Positions 11,266 to 18,643 of a stretch of DNA of 64,000 nt are shown piece after piece; within the stretch, counting starts at the first letter, position 1, and every line of letters starts with the position of its first letter. The stretch is from Oscillospiraceae bacterium (GTDB lineage Bacteria > Bacillota > Clostridia > Oscillospirales > CAG-272). The position numbers and the translations under genes are program-made. The stretch spans positions 99,714-163,713 of the forward strand of contig QAKK01000020.1 in NCBI GenBank assembly GCA_003343845.1, in the 5' to 3' direction. The notes beneath the pieces are model-generated. The model saw only the letters and a program-made list of their open reading frames with translations. It had not been told where the DNA came from and ran no database searches.

Positions 11266-11294
11266 TTGACAAGTGCGGCGGCACGTTGTATACT
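11266..11294 (+). promoter_or_regulatory. glnA promoter
   Basis: TTGACA (11266-11271) and TATACT (11289-11294) are separated by 17 bases. Transcription should start near 11301, exactly at the first base of the hexaloop hairpin in the leader. It diverges from the glnN promoter; the roughly 150 bp between them (11115-11265) holds no gene or clear operator that I could find. Confidence 0.85.
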
Positions 11295-11300
11295 TTTAGG

Positions 11301-11318
11301 GTAAACAAGGATGTTTGC
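11301..11318 (+). promoter_or_regulatory. Hexaloop hairpin, ANTAR-type (loop AAGGAT), glnA leader
   Basis: The RNA reads GTAAAC, loop AAGGAT, then GTTTGC: a 6-bp stem with one U-G pair and a six-base loop with A1 and G4. It sits at the very 5' end of the transcript. Its loop and 3' arm form the 5' arm of the terminator at 11307-11364, so the structures exclude each other. I did not find a convincing second hexaloop hairpin in this leader, although known ANTAR targets usually have two. Confidence 0.6.
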
Positions 11319-11364
11319 TACCTTGGGGCGCTGCCCTTGTAGCAGGCATCCTTCTCTCTTTTTA
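11307..11364 (+). terminator. Leader terminator (attenuator candidate) before glnA
   Basis: AAGGATG (11307-11313) pairs with CATCCTT (11347-11353). Inside it TGCTAC pairs with GTAGCA and GGGC with GCCC. The stem is followed by the pyrimidine run TTCTCTCTTTTT. Position between promoter and gene, and overlap with the hexaloop hairpin, indicate conditional termination. Confidence 0.7.
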
Positions 11365-11388
11365 TAAAAATGCGCGGAGGGAAACGCT

Positions 11389-12606
11389 ATGATCTACACA
11401 GCACAAGAGGTATTCGACTTTGTGAAGGAAGAGGACGTCAAGTTCATCCGCCTTGCCTTTTGCGACACGCTTGGCAGACAGAAGAACATCTCCATCCTGC
11501 CAAGCGAGCTGCGCCGCGCCTTTGAAGACGGCATCTCCTTTGACGCCTCGGCGATCTGCGGGTTCGGCGGCGCCGAAAAGTCCGATCTTTTGCTGTTCCC
11601 CGATCCGTCTACGCTGAATATCCTGCCCTGGCGTCCCTCGCACGGCAAGGTCGTGCGCATGTTCTGCGACATCCGCCACCCCGACGGCACGCCGTTTTCC
11701 CGCGACACACGCGCGATCCTGCGCCGCGCTGTTGCCGATGCAAAGGCGGCAGGCATCACGGTGCAGTTCGGTGCGGAAATTGAGTTCTATCTGTTCAAAA
11801 CGGATGAAAACGGCGACCCGACGAAGATCCCGTTTGACCATGCGACCTACATGGACGTTGCGCCCGAGGACAAGGGCGAAAACGTGCGGCGCGAGATCTG
11901 CCTGACTCTGCTCGACATGGGTATTCAGCCCGAAAGCTCGCACCACGAGGAAGGCCCCGGGCAAAACGAGATCGACTTCCGCTACAGCGACGCGATGCGC
12001 GCCGCCGACGATGCGATGAACTTCATCACGGTGGTCAAGGCGACCGCAAGGCAGAACGGTCTGTACGCCGACTTCTCCCCGAAGCCGCTTGAAAACGAGA
12101 GCGGCAACGGTCTGCACATCAACATGTCGGTGAAATGCGCCGACGGCACGGACCGCACCCCCGCCTTTATGGCAGGCATCCTTGCGCACATCCGCGATCT
12201 GACCGCGTTTCTCAACCCGAGCGAAGCGTCCTACAGCCGCTTCGGCAAATGCAAAGCGCCGAAGTTTGTCACCTGGTCGCATGAAAACCGCTCGCAGCTG
12301 ATCCGCATTCCCGCGGCGAAGGGCGAATACCGCCGCATTGAACTGCGCTCACCCGACCCGTCCGCCAACCCTTATCTTGCCTATGCGCTGCTCATCTGGG
12401 CAGGGCTTGACGGCATTGCAAAAGACATGTGCCCCGCACCGGCGGTCAATCTCAATCTGCTGGCCGCGCCCGAGAGCGAGACCCGCGAGTTTGACACGCT
12501 GCCGGGCAGCCTGAAAGAAGCCGTCGCGCTGGCAAACGGCAGTGCGCTTGTGCGGCGCGTACTCGGTGAGGATGCCGCGTCATTTTTGACCGACGTGCGG
12601 AGGTAA
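11389..12606 (+). CDS. glnA: Glutamine synthetase, type I family
   Basis: The 405-residue protein is short for GSI (about 440-470 in most bacteria) but has the core motifs: GAEIEFYLF (metal/glutamate site), HHEEGPGQNEIDFRY, SGNGLHINMS, and NRSQLIRIPAAKGEYRRIELRSP split over the ATP and glutamate sites. The adenylylation-loop Tyr of enteric enzymes is not evident. It could have a modified substrate range, because short GSI relatives sometimes act on other gamma-glutamyl substrates. Its place beside GOGAT genes and an ANTAR regulator argues for true glutamine synthesis. GGAGGG lies 7 bases before ATG 11389. The next gene starts 5 bp after its stop. Confidence 0.9.
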   Translation: MIYTAQEVFDFVKEEDVKFIRLAFCDTLGRQKNISILPSELRRAFEDGISFDASAICGFGGAEKSDLLLFPDPSTLNILPWRPSHGKVVRMFCDIRHPDGTPFSRDTRAILRRAVADAKAAGITVQFGAEIEFYLFKTDENGDPTKIPFDHATYMDVAPEDKGENVRREICLTLLDMGIQPESSHHEEGPGQNEIDFRYSDAMRAADDAMNFITVVKATARQNGLYADFSPKPLENESGNGLHINMSVKCADGTDRTPAFMAGILAHIRDLTAFLNPSEASYSRFGKCKAPKFVTWSHENRSQLIRIPAAKGEYRRIELRSPDPSANPYLAYALLIWAGLDGIAKDMCPAPAVNLNLLAAPESETREFDTLPGSLKEAVALANGSALVRRVLGEDAASFLTDVRR

Positions 12607-12611
12607 GCCCC

Positions 12612-13196
12612 ATGACGACACCCAAACCGCTCTGCCGGGTGTTGGTCGTCTCAAGCGGCAGGCAGGCATACGACTACATTGCGGAGCTGCTGCCGCCGGG
12701 CGAATTTGCCCCGATCACACATGTGACAAGCGCCGGCGAAGCCAAACGACTGCTGCTCGGCGCCGACTATGACATCCTCATCATCAACACGCCGCTGCCG
12801 GATGAATTCGGCACGGAGTTTGCGCTCGACTGCGCCGAGGGCACGCGCGGCGTGCTCCTCCTGTGCAAAAGCGAACTGTACGAGCAGGTTGCCTATCGGC
12901 TGGAGGACAGCGGTGTGCTCACGCTGCCGCGTCCGGTAAACCGGCAGATCTTTTACAGCGCTGTCAAGCTGCTGGTTGCCACCATCGCGCGGCTCTCCAA
13001 AATGGAAAAGCAGAACCGTACGCTGCGTGAAAAAATGGAGGACATCCGCGCCGTCAACCGCGCAAAATGGCTGCTGATCGAGCATCTTTCCATGACCGAG
13101 CAGGACGCACACTACTATATCGAAAAGCAGGCAATGGACACGCGCCTCTCCCGCCGGGAGGTCGCGGAGCACATCATCCGCACCTACGACCAATAA
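12612..13196 (+). CDS. ANTAR-domain RNA-binding regulator with degenerate receiver domain
   Basis: The 194-residue protein has a receiver-like fold at about 5-125, a coiled-coil linker at 125-145 and an ANTAR domain at about 140-192 (AVNRAKWLLIEHLSMTE, then the AM..R.S..EVA pattern). ANTAR proteins bind paired hexaloop hairpins in leader RNAs and prevent termination. Here the receiver looks inactive for phosphorylation. The expected Asp after beta-3 is Asn59 (IINTPLPDEFG), the acidic pair after beta-1 is SS (VVSSGRQ), and the conserved Lys-Pro is Arg-Pro (LPRPV). The signal is therefore likely protein or ligand binding. Position right after glnA, with hexaloop hairpins in both glutamine synthetase leaders, suggests it controls both units. 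Confidence 0.9.
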   Translation: MTTPKPLCRVLVVSSGRQAYDYIAELLPPGEFAPITHVTSAGEAKRLLLGADYDILIINTPLPDEFGTEFALDCAEGTRGVLLLCKSELYEQVAYRLEDSGVLTLPRPVNRQIFYSAVKLLVATIARLSKMEKQNRTLREKMEDIRAVNRAKWLLIEHLSMTEQDAHYYIEKQAMDTRLSRREVAEHIIRTYDQ

Positions 13197-13239
13197 ATCA
13201 AGTATAGAATAAAAATGTATATAGAAACGGGGAAATCCA

Positions 13240-14853
13240 ATGAAACAGACTAAGTATATTTTTGTGACCGGCGGCGTCGTCTCCGGGCTTGGCAAGGGCA
13301 TCACCGCCGCCTCACTCGGCAGACTGCTGAAAGCGCGCGGGCTGAAGGTCGCAGCGCAGAAGCTCGACCCCTACATCAATGTTGACCCGGGCACGATGAG
13401 CCCTTACCAGCACGGCGAGGTGTATGTCACCGAGGACGGCGCGGAGACCGACCTTGACCTCGGGCACTATGAGCGTTTCATCGACGAAGAGCTGAACCGT
13501 TATTCCAACCTGACCACCGGCAAGGTCTACTGGAACGTCCTCAACAAGGAGCGCCGCGGCGAATACCTCGGCTCAACCGTGCAGGTCATCCCGCATGTCA
13601 CCAACGAGATCAAGGACTTTGTCTATTCGGTCGGCAAGAAGACCGATGCGGACGTCGTCATCACCGAGATCGGCGGCACGATCGGCGACATCGAGTCGCA
13701 GCCGTTTCTCGAGGCGGTCAGACAGATCTCACTTGAGGTCGGTCGTGAAAACAGTCTGTTCATTCATGTGACGCTGGTTCCCTTTCTCAGCGGCTCGGAC
13801 GAACACAAGTCCAAGCCCACACAGCACTCGGTCAAGGAGCTGCAGGGCATGGGCATCAACCCGAACATCATCATTCTCCGCTGCGACGAGCCGTTGGAAC
13901 CCGAGATCTTCCGCAAGATCTCGATGTTCTGCAACGTCAAGCCCGACTGCGTGATCGAGAACATCACGCTGCCCGTGTTGTACGAAGCGCCCGTGATGCT
14001 GGAAAAGAGCAACTTCTCCGCAATCGTCTGCCGTGAGCTCGGCATCGACGCGCCTACGATCGACATGAGCGACTGGAACGAGATGCTCGACCGCATTCAC
14101 AACCGCCCGAAGACTGTGACGATCGGACTTGTCGGCAAGTATGTACAGCTGCACGACGCCTACCTCTCGGTGGCGGAGGCGCTGCGTCATGCCGGTTATG
14201 TCCACGGCTCGCACATCAAGATTAAATGGATCGACTCCGAAACCGTAAATGATGAAAACGTCGCCGAGATCCTTTCGGACTGCTCGGGCGTCATCGTCCC
14301 CGGCGGCTTCGGCAACCGCGGCATTGAAGGCAAGATCGCGACTGCGCATTACTGCCGCACGCACAACCTTCCCTATCTCGGCATCTGCCTCGGCATGCAG
14401 ATCGCCGTCATCGAATTTGCGCGCAATGTCTGCGGCTGGAAGGACGCAAATTCGGGCGAGTTTGATCCCGCATCCACACACAAGGTCATCGACTTTCTGC
14501 CCGATCAAAACGACGAGGTCGCCAAGGGCGGCACGCTCCGTCTCGGCGCGTACCCCTGCAAGATTGCAACCGACACGCAGATGTACCGCACCTACGGCAA
14601 AACCGAGATTTCCGAGCGGCACCGCCATCGCTACGAATTCAACAACGAATTCCGCGCAGCCCTTGCCGACGCGGGTCTCTGCATCAGCGGTACATCACCG
14701 GACGGCTACATCGTCGAGACCGTCGAAGTACCGGAGAACGATTTCTTCATCGGCGTGCAGTTCCACCCCGAGTTCAAGAGCCGCCCCAACAAGGCGCACC
14801 CACTCTTCCTCGGTCTCGTTGCCGCTGCCCTCGCAAAGAAAGAAAACCAGTAA
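13240..14853 (+). CDS. pyrG: CTP synthase
   Basis: The 537-residue enzyme aminates UTP to CTP using glutamine and ATP. The N-terminal synthetase domain (1-265) has TGGVVSGLGKGI with the ATP P-loop, DPYINVDPGTMSP and EIGGTIGDIES. The C-terminal class I amidotransferase (about 290-535) has the nucleophile in GICLGMQ near residue 384 and HPEFKS for the catalytic His/Glu. It starts 43 bp after the ANTAR gene with GGGGAAA before ATG. The gap is AT-rich and could hold a weak promoter, but has no terminator of the kind that controls pyrG in Bacillus. It is the third glutamine-amidotransferase gene in this island. Confidence 0.97.
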   Translation: MKQTKYIFVTGGVVSGLGKGITAASLGRLLKARGLKVAAQKLDPYINVDPGTMSPYQHGEVYVTEDGAETDLDLGHYERFIDEELNRYSNLTTGKVYWNVLNKERRGEYLGSTVQVIPHVTNEIKDFVYSVGKKTDADVVITEIGGTIGDIESQPFLEAVRQISLEVGRENSLFIHVTLVPFLSGSDEHKSKPTQHSVKELQGMGINPNIIILRCDEPLEPEIFRKISMFCNVKPDCVIENITLPVLYEAPVMLEKSNFSAIVCRELGIDAPTIDMSDWNEMLDRIHNRPKTVTIGLVGKYVQLHDAYLSVAEALRHAGYVHGSHIKIKWIDSETVNDENVAEILSDCSGVIVPGGFGNRGIEGKIATAHYCRTHNLPYLGICLGMQIAVIEFARNVCGWKDANSGEFDPASTHKVIDFLPDQNDEVAKGGTLRLGAYPCKIATDTQMYRTYGKTEISERHRHRYEFNNEFRAALADAGLCISGTSPDGYIVETVEVPENDFFIGVQFHPEFKSRPNKAHPLFLGLVAAALAKKENQ

Positions 14854-14892
14854 AAAAATCGCTGCACGGCGTAGAGCCGTGCAGCGATTTTT
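14854..14892. terminator. Bidirectional terminator between pyrG and HAD gene
   Basis: A perfect hairpin with AAAAATCGCTGCACGGC arms, a five-base loop and T-runs on both sides lies between two convergent genes (pyrG rightward, HAD leftward). It can serve both. Confidence 0.9.
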
Positions 14893-14895
14893 CAG

Positions 14896-15534
14896 TTAAA
14901 AGTCTGTTGGAATGTCCGTGTAATCCGTCGTCAGCCGTTCGGCGATGCCGCGCAGCTTTTCCTGCTCCGGCTCACTCGTGTCGTACACGCCGACCACGCG
15001 GAAGCCCGCGGTCTTTGCCGTCTTCGCCGCGTGATACGCATCCTCAAACACGACGACGTCGGATTTCGGCAGGTCAAGCAGACGCAGTGCCGCCTCGTAC
15101 ACATCCGGCTCATGCTTATTGCTGCCGAGCTCCAGACAAGTCACCATGCCGACGAAGCAATCCGCCACGCCGTTTGCCCGCAGCGCCGCCTCAGCAAGTG
15201 TGCGTGACCCCGCCGTTGCGACGCAGCATGCAACACCCGCCGCGCGGAGGCGCGTTAAAAATGCACGAACGCCTGGCTTGAGTTCAACGCGCGTGGCATA
15301 ATCCCGCTGCATGAAGCGGATCATATCGGCGACGAGCTCGTCCGCAGTTTCGCGGAGTGCATATGCATCCCGCAGGTATGCCGCCGCCTCTGCAAGGCTC
15401 ATGCGCAGAATTGTCTGCCGCAGACCGGGCAGCGGCGCTTCACCGCGCTCGGTCAGCCAGCGGTCCACCGCCGTCTCCCACAGCCCCATGGAATCGACCA
15501 GCGTCCCGTCCAAATCAAAAATCGCACCGCGCAT
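14896..15534 (-). CDS. HAD-superfamily phosphatase/phosphomutase (beta-phosphoglucomutase-like)
   Basis: The 212-residue protein has HAD motif I FDLDGTLVDSMG (nucleophile Asp7, general acid Asp9), a helical cap at about 16-80, motif II Thr in CCVATAGS and motif III/IV near SNKHEPDVYEAA and VFEDAYHAAKTA. The nucleophile is present, so it should dephosphorylate or isomerise a small phosphorylated metabolite. The substrate cannot be told from sequence. It starts 1 bp from the thiN stop, so both are on one transcript after rplS. Confidence 0.85.
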   Translation of the reverse strand: MRGAIFDLDGTLVDSMGLWETAVDRWLTERGEAPLPGLRQTILRMSLAEAAAYLRDAYALRETADELVADMIRFMQRDYATRVELKPGVRAFLTRLRAAGVACCVATAGSRTLAEAALRANGVADCFVGMVTCLELGSNKHEPDVYEAALRLLDLPKSDVVVFEDAYHAAKTAKTAGFRVVGVYDTSEPEQEKLRGIAERLTTDYTDIPTDF

Positions 15535-15535
15535 G

Positions 15536-16174
15536 TTATCCCTCCTCGGTCCCGCGCGCCATGCGCGAGCAGATCACGGCAAGCACGCCGCTCTCAAACG
15601 TAATTTCGGCATCGCCGCGCCACTCGTTGCTGACCCCGATGGGAAATGCGTTTGTAAGCATGGCATTCTCGAGCGGGTACTTGACGCCGCGGACCGAAAC
15701 ACCGCGGCATTCGTCCGTGAGCGACAGCAAGGACAGCGAATATCCCGCCTTTGCGGGAAGGGTCAGGCTGCCGCCGCCGCGCACATATACAAAGTCAAGA
15801 TCGTCCACGATCTCAACGCACGCGCCGTGCTCCACGGCAAAGACCGCCGCCTGCAAATTGCCGAGCATATGATCCAACCTGCCGCCGAGCGCGCAGTAAA
15901 TGCGCAGATGCGTATACCCTTTTCCCACTGCATAACGCACCGCCGCCATAGTATCGGTGTCGTCCTTCTCACAGGGGAGCTCCAGCACGGGCACATCGGC
16001 ATCGACCTTTTCAATAAGTGAATCGAAGTCGCCGACAAACAGATCCGGCTTGATGCCCGCCCGCTTTGCATAGGCATAGCCCTTGTCGCAGGCAATGACA
16101 AGCGCCGTATGATCCTCGATGCCCGCAAGCGGCGAAAATGCGCCGCCCGACAGGATCGCACATGTTTTTTCCAT
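15536..16174 (-). CDS. thiN: Thiamine pyrophosphokinase
   Basis: The 212-residue enzyme converts thiamine and ATP to thiamine diphosphate. Family motifs are CDKGYAYAKRAGIKPDLFVGDFDS at about 30-52, KDDTDTMAAV near 70 and GALGGRLDH-type ALGGRLDHMLGN near 95-105. The C-terminal part is a beta-barrel that binds thiamine. The usual neighbours in Firmicutes (rsgA, rpe) are absent; here it lies between rplS and a HAD gene. I saw no TPP riboswitch upstream. Confidence 0.92.
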   Translation of the reverse strand: MEKTCAILSGGAFSPLAGIEDHTALVIACDKGYAYAKRAGIKPDLFVGDFDSLIEKVDADVPVLELPCEKDDTDTMAAVRYAVGKGYTHLRIYCALGGRLDHMLGNLQAAVFAVEHGACVEIVDDLDFVYVRGGGSLTLPAKAGYSLSLLSLTDECRGVSVRGVKYPLENAMLTNAFPIGVSNEWRGDAEITFESGVLAVICSRMARGTEEG

Positions 16175-16198
16175 TATCGTCTTCCACCTTGTAAAGAG

Positions 16199-16226
16199 AA
16201 AAGCCGCAGCATAGCTCCGGCTTTTT
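16199..16226. terminator. Hairpin after rplS
   Basis: AAAAGCCG and CGGCTTTTT flank an AGC/GCT inner helix. On the minus strand it is followed by TTTTCTCTTT and lies between rplS and thiN, so it probably ends most rplS transcripts while letting some continue. Confidence 0.7.
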
Positions 16227-16242
16227 CGTCTTTTCTGTAAGC

Positions 16243-16590
16243 TCAGTTGTCGATCTTTTCCTTGACCTTTGCGCTCTTACCAACGCGGTCACGGATGTAG
16301 TAGAGCTTTGCACGGCGAACCTTACCGGTTCTGACCAGCTCAACCTTAACGACATTGGGGGAATGGAGCGGGAACGTCTTCTCGACACCGCAGCCATACG
16401 CAACGCGTCTTACCGTGAAGGTCTCCGAGATACCACCGCCGTTCTTCGCAATCACGGTACCCTCGAAGATCTGGATTCTTTCCCGTGCGCCCTCTTTGAT
16501 CCGGTTGTGGACCTTGACGGTGCTGCCGACCTGAATGACCGGGGGATTCTCCTTAATCTGCTCACTTACAAAAGCCTGAATCTTATCCAT
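16243..16590 (-). CDS. rplS: 50S ribosomal protein L19
   Basis: The 115-residue protein has the family's usual length and sequence, with FEGTVIAKNGGGISETFTVR in two parts and GVGVEKTFP-type CGVEKTFPLHSP. L19 sits at the 30S-50S interface and contacts 16S rRNA. GGAGGAG stands before ATG 16590. It has its own promoter and a roughly 80-base leader. Confidence 0.98.
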   Translation of the reverse strand: MDKIQAFVSEQIKENPPVIQVGSTVKVHNRIKEGARERIQIFEGTVIAKNGGGISETFTVRRVAYGCGVEKTFPLHSPNVVKVELVRTGKVRRAKLYYIRDRVGKSAKVKEKIDN

Positions 16591-16675
16591 CTTCGGCTCC
16601 TCCTTATCCTACGAACATTCGTGCAGAGCATTGCAGAGGACTGTTCTGAATCATGTGCATACACACAACGAATAG
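16591..16675 (-). promoter_or_regulatory. rplS 5' leader, possible L19 autoregulatory element
   Basis: The RNA between the promoter and rplS contains short self-complementary pieces (GCAATGC, GCAGAG with CTCTGC, AGTCCT with AGGAT close to GGAGGAG). L19 leaders with autoregulatory structure are known in Firmicutes. I cannot fold it here, so this is a candidate only. Confidence 0.35.
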
Positions 16676-16704
16676 ATTATACCATGTAAAATACGCGTTT
16701 GCAA
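16676..16704 (-). promoter_or_regulatory. rplS promoter
   Basis: On the minus strand TTGCAA (16699-16704) and TATAAT (16676-16681) are separated by 17 bases, about 85 bp upstream of the rplS start. Confidence 0.75.
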
Positions 16705-16758
16705 GCCTTTTTGCAAAATTTTTATGACTTTTTTGGAGGAAAATTCCGCATCGAACGC

Positions 16759-16787
16759 TTGTATATAATTTTATTCTATGGTATAAT
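16759..16787 (+). promoter_or_regulatory. Promoter for the 16.8-23.7 kb rightward gene run
   Basis: TTGTAT (16759-16764) and TATAAT (16782-16787) are separated by 17 bases in an AT-rich stretch, about 40 bp before the first gene. Confidence 0.7.
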
Positions 16788-16828
16788 ATTATGAATAATT
16801 TTTGCATTTCTAAAAAGGAAGTTTTTTC

Positions 16829-18037
16829 ATGAAATACTTTGTTCTGGTCTGCGACGGCATGGCGGATCGCCCCATTGCGGCGCTCGGCGGCAAAACGCCG
16901 ATGGAAGCCGCCGTCAAACCGATGATGGATACGCTCGCGGAAAAGTCGCTCTGCGGCACGGTTTCCAACGTCCCCGAGGGCATGGTGCCCGAGAGCGACA
17001 CGGCAAACCTCGCAATTCTCTCCTACGACCCGAAGATCTATTCCAAAGGGCGTTCACCGCTTGAAGCCATGAGCATGGGACTGACCATGCAGCCGGATGA
17101 GACGGCTTACCGCTGCAACGTGGTCACACTCAGCGGAGACGGCGACTACGATGACAAGATCATGATCGATCACAGCGCCGACGAGATCTCGACCGCCGAG
17201 GCGGACGAACTGATCCGCACGCTTGAAGCCAAGCTCGGCAATGCCATGCGCCATTTCTACACCGGCGTATCCTATCGACACTGCCTGCTTTGGAAGAACG
17301 GCGACGAAACCTATGATTTTGCACGCCCGCACGACATCATCGGCAAGCGCATCGGTCCCTATCTGCCGTCCGGCGAGGCGGGCAAGCCCTTCTACGATCT
17401 GATGCGGGCAAGTTATGACATTCTGAAGGACCACCCGGTCAATGTTGCGCGCCGGAATGCGGGCAAGCATCCCGCCAACTCCGCATGGCTCTGGAGCCCG
17501 GGCAAGAAGCCGGCACTTCCCTCTTTTGCGGACAAATGGGGGCTGCGCGGTGCAGTCATCTCCGCGGTCGATCTCATCAAGGGTATCGGCATCTGCGCGG
17601 GCATGACCTCAATTGACGTCGAGGGTGCGACCGGCAATGTGCACACCAATTACCGCGGCAAAGCGGATGCGGCGATCGAAGCCTTCAAGGACGGCTATGA
17701 CTTTGTTTTCGTCCATGTGGAGGGTCCGGATGAGTGCGGACATCGTGCCGAAGTCGAAAACAAGGTGCTCGCCATCGAAAAAATCGATGCAATCATCTTA
17801 AAGTCTGTCTATGACTATCTGGAAAGTTCGGGCGACGACTTCAAAATTTATGTGCTGCCCGACCATCCGACGCCGATCGAACTGCGCACGCACAGCATGG
17901 AGCCAGTGCCCTTCTTCCTCTACGACAGCACAAAGGCGCAGCGCGGCGTGACGCCGTTCACCGAAAAGACGGCAGCGGCAACCAAGCTCTACTACCCGGA
18001 CGGCAGCCAGCTGCTCCGGCACATCATCACGAAGTAA
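16829..18037 (+). CDS. Cofactor-independent phosphoglycerate mutase family (ApgM type), possible homoserine kinase
   Basis: The 402-residue protein belongs to the alkaline-phosphatase superfamily branch containing archaeal-type phosphoglycerate mutase. It has VCDGMADRPI (metal-binding Asp9), the catalytic Ser in PESDTANLAILSYDP, FVHVEGPDECGH and VLPDHPTP with metal ligands. In bacteria, members of this branch often replace ThrB and have been proposed as homoserine kinases. The threonine synthase gene lies 3.5 kb downstream in the same direction and there is no thrB in the window, which favours that role. A glycolytic role cannot be excluded. Confidence 0.85.
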   Translation: MKYFVLVCDGMADRPIAALGGKTPMEAAVKPMMDTLAEKSLCGTVSNVPEGMVPESDTANLAILSYDPKIYSKGRSPLEAMSMGLTMQPDETAYRCNVVTLSGDGDYDDKIMIDHSADEISTAEADELIRTLEAKLGNAMRHFYTGVSYRHCLLWKNGDETYDFARPHDIIGKRIGPYLPSGEAGKPFYDLMRASYDILKDHPVNVARRNAGKHPANSAWLWSPGKKPALPSFADKWGLRGAVISAVDLIKGIGICAGMTSIDVEGATGNVHTNYRGKADAAIEAFKDGYDFVFVHVEGPDECGHRAEVENKVLAIEKIDAIILKSVYDYLESSGDDFKIYVLPDHPTPIELRTHSMEPVPFFLYDSTKAQRGVTPFTEKTAAATKLYYPDGSQLLRHIITK

Positions 18038-18049
18038 AGGCGGGTGTGA

Positions 18050-18643
18050 ATGATGGCAAAATTGAATCCGAAGGCGCAGGACGCCGCGGCAAAGCAATCC
18101 GTCGAGGCAAGTATTTTTGAATGGATCGAGATGGTCGTCCTCTCGGCTTGCCTCATCCTCCTGATCTTCACCTTTGTCGTGCGCCCGGCGCGCGTGGACG
18201 GCAACTCCATGCAGGACACCCTGCACAACGGCGAGATGCTGATCATCTCGGACATCGCCTACAAGCCGAAGCGCGGCGACATTCTCGTATTTCAGAAGAT
18301 CAATTCCACGCATCCGGATCCGATCGTCAAGCGCGTGATCGCCACCGAGGGCGAAACCGTGGACATTGACTTTGACACCTGGACGGTCACGGTGACGGAT
18401 GCGGACGGCAATGCAAAGATACTGGAGGAGAGCTATCGCAAGCTGGCGACCGACGCCCGTGTGACCAGCAATCTGGAATACCCCGTGAAGGTCGGAGAAG
18501 GTCAGCTTTTTGTGATGGGCGACAACCGCAATCACTCGCTGGACAGCCGTTCTTCCCTGATCGGGCTTGTGGATGAAAACGAAGTGATCGGCAAGGTACT
18601 CTTCCGTTTCTTCCCCCTGAACAAGATCGGGACGGTGCACTGA
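18050..18643 (+). CDS. lepB: Type I signal peptidase
   Basis: The 197-residue membrane protease removes signal peptides outside the cytoplasmic membrane. One membrane segment lies at about 23-44. The catalytic Ser53 is in GNSMQDTL and the general base Lys94 in VKRVIATEG. The C-terminal MGDNRNHSLDSR box follows at about 160. Two adjacent ATG codons are possible starts at 18050 and 18053. Its stop overlaps the next start in TGATG. Confidence 0.95.
   Translation: MMAKLNPKAQDAAAKQSVEASIFEWIEMVVLSACLILLIFTFVVRPARVDGNSMQDTLHNGEMLIISDIAYKPKRGDILVFQKINSTHPDPIVKRVIATEGETVDIDFDTWTVTVTDADGNAKILEESYRKLATDARVTSNLEYPVKVGEGQLFVMGDNRNHSLDSRSSLIGLVDENEVIGKVLFRFFPLNKIGTVH

Noticed and set aside
11301..11388. 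glnA-motif glutamine riboswitch
   Set aside because: The known glutamine riboswitch is mainly cyanobacterial or marine and its core was not recognised. The hexaloop hairpin plus terminator fits ANTAR control better.
13197..13239. Possible CTP-controlled attenuator before pyrG
   Set aside because: Only 43 bp separate the ANTAR gene and pyrG. There is no hairpin with a T-run, which such control needs.
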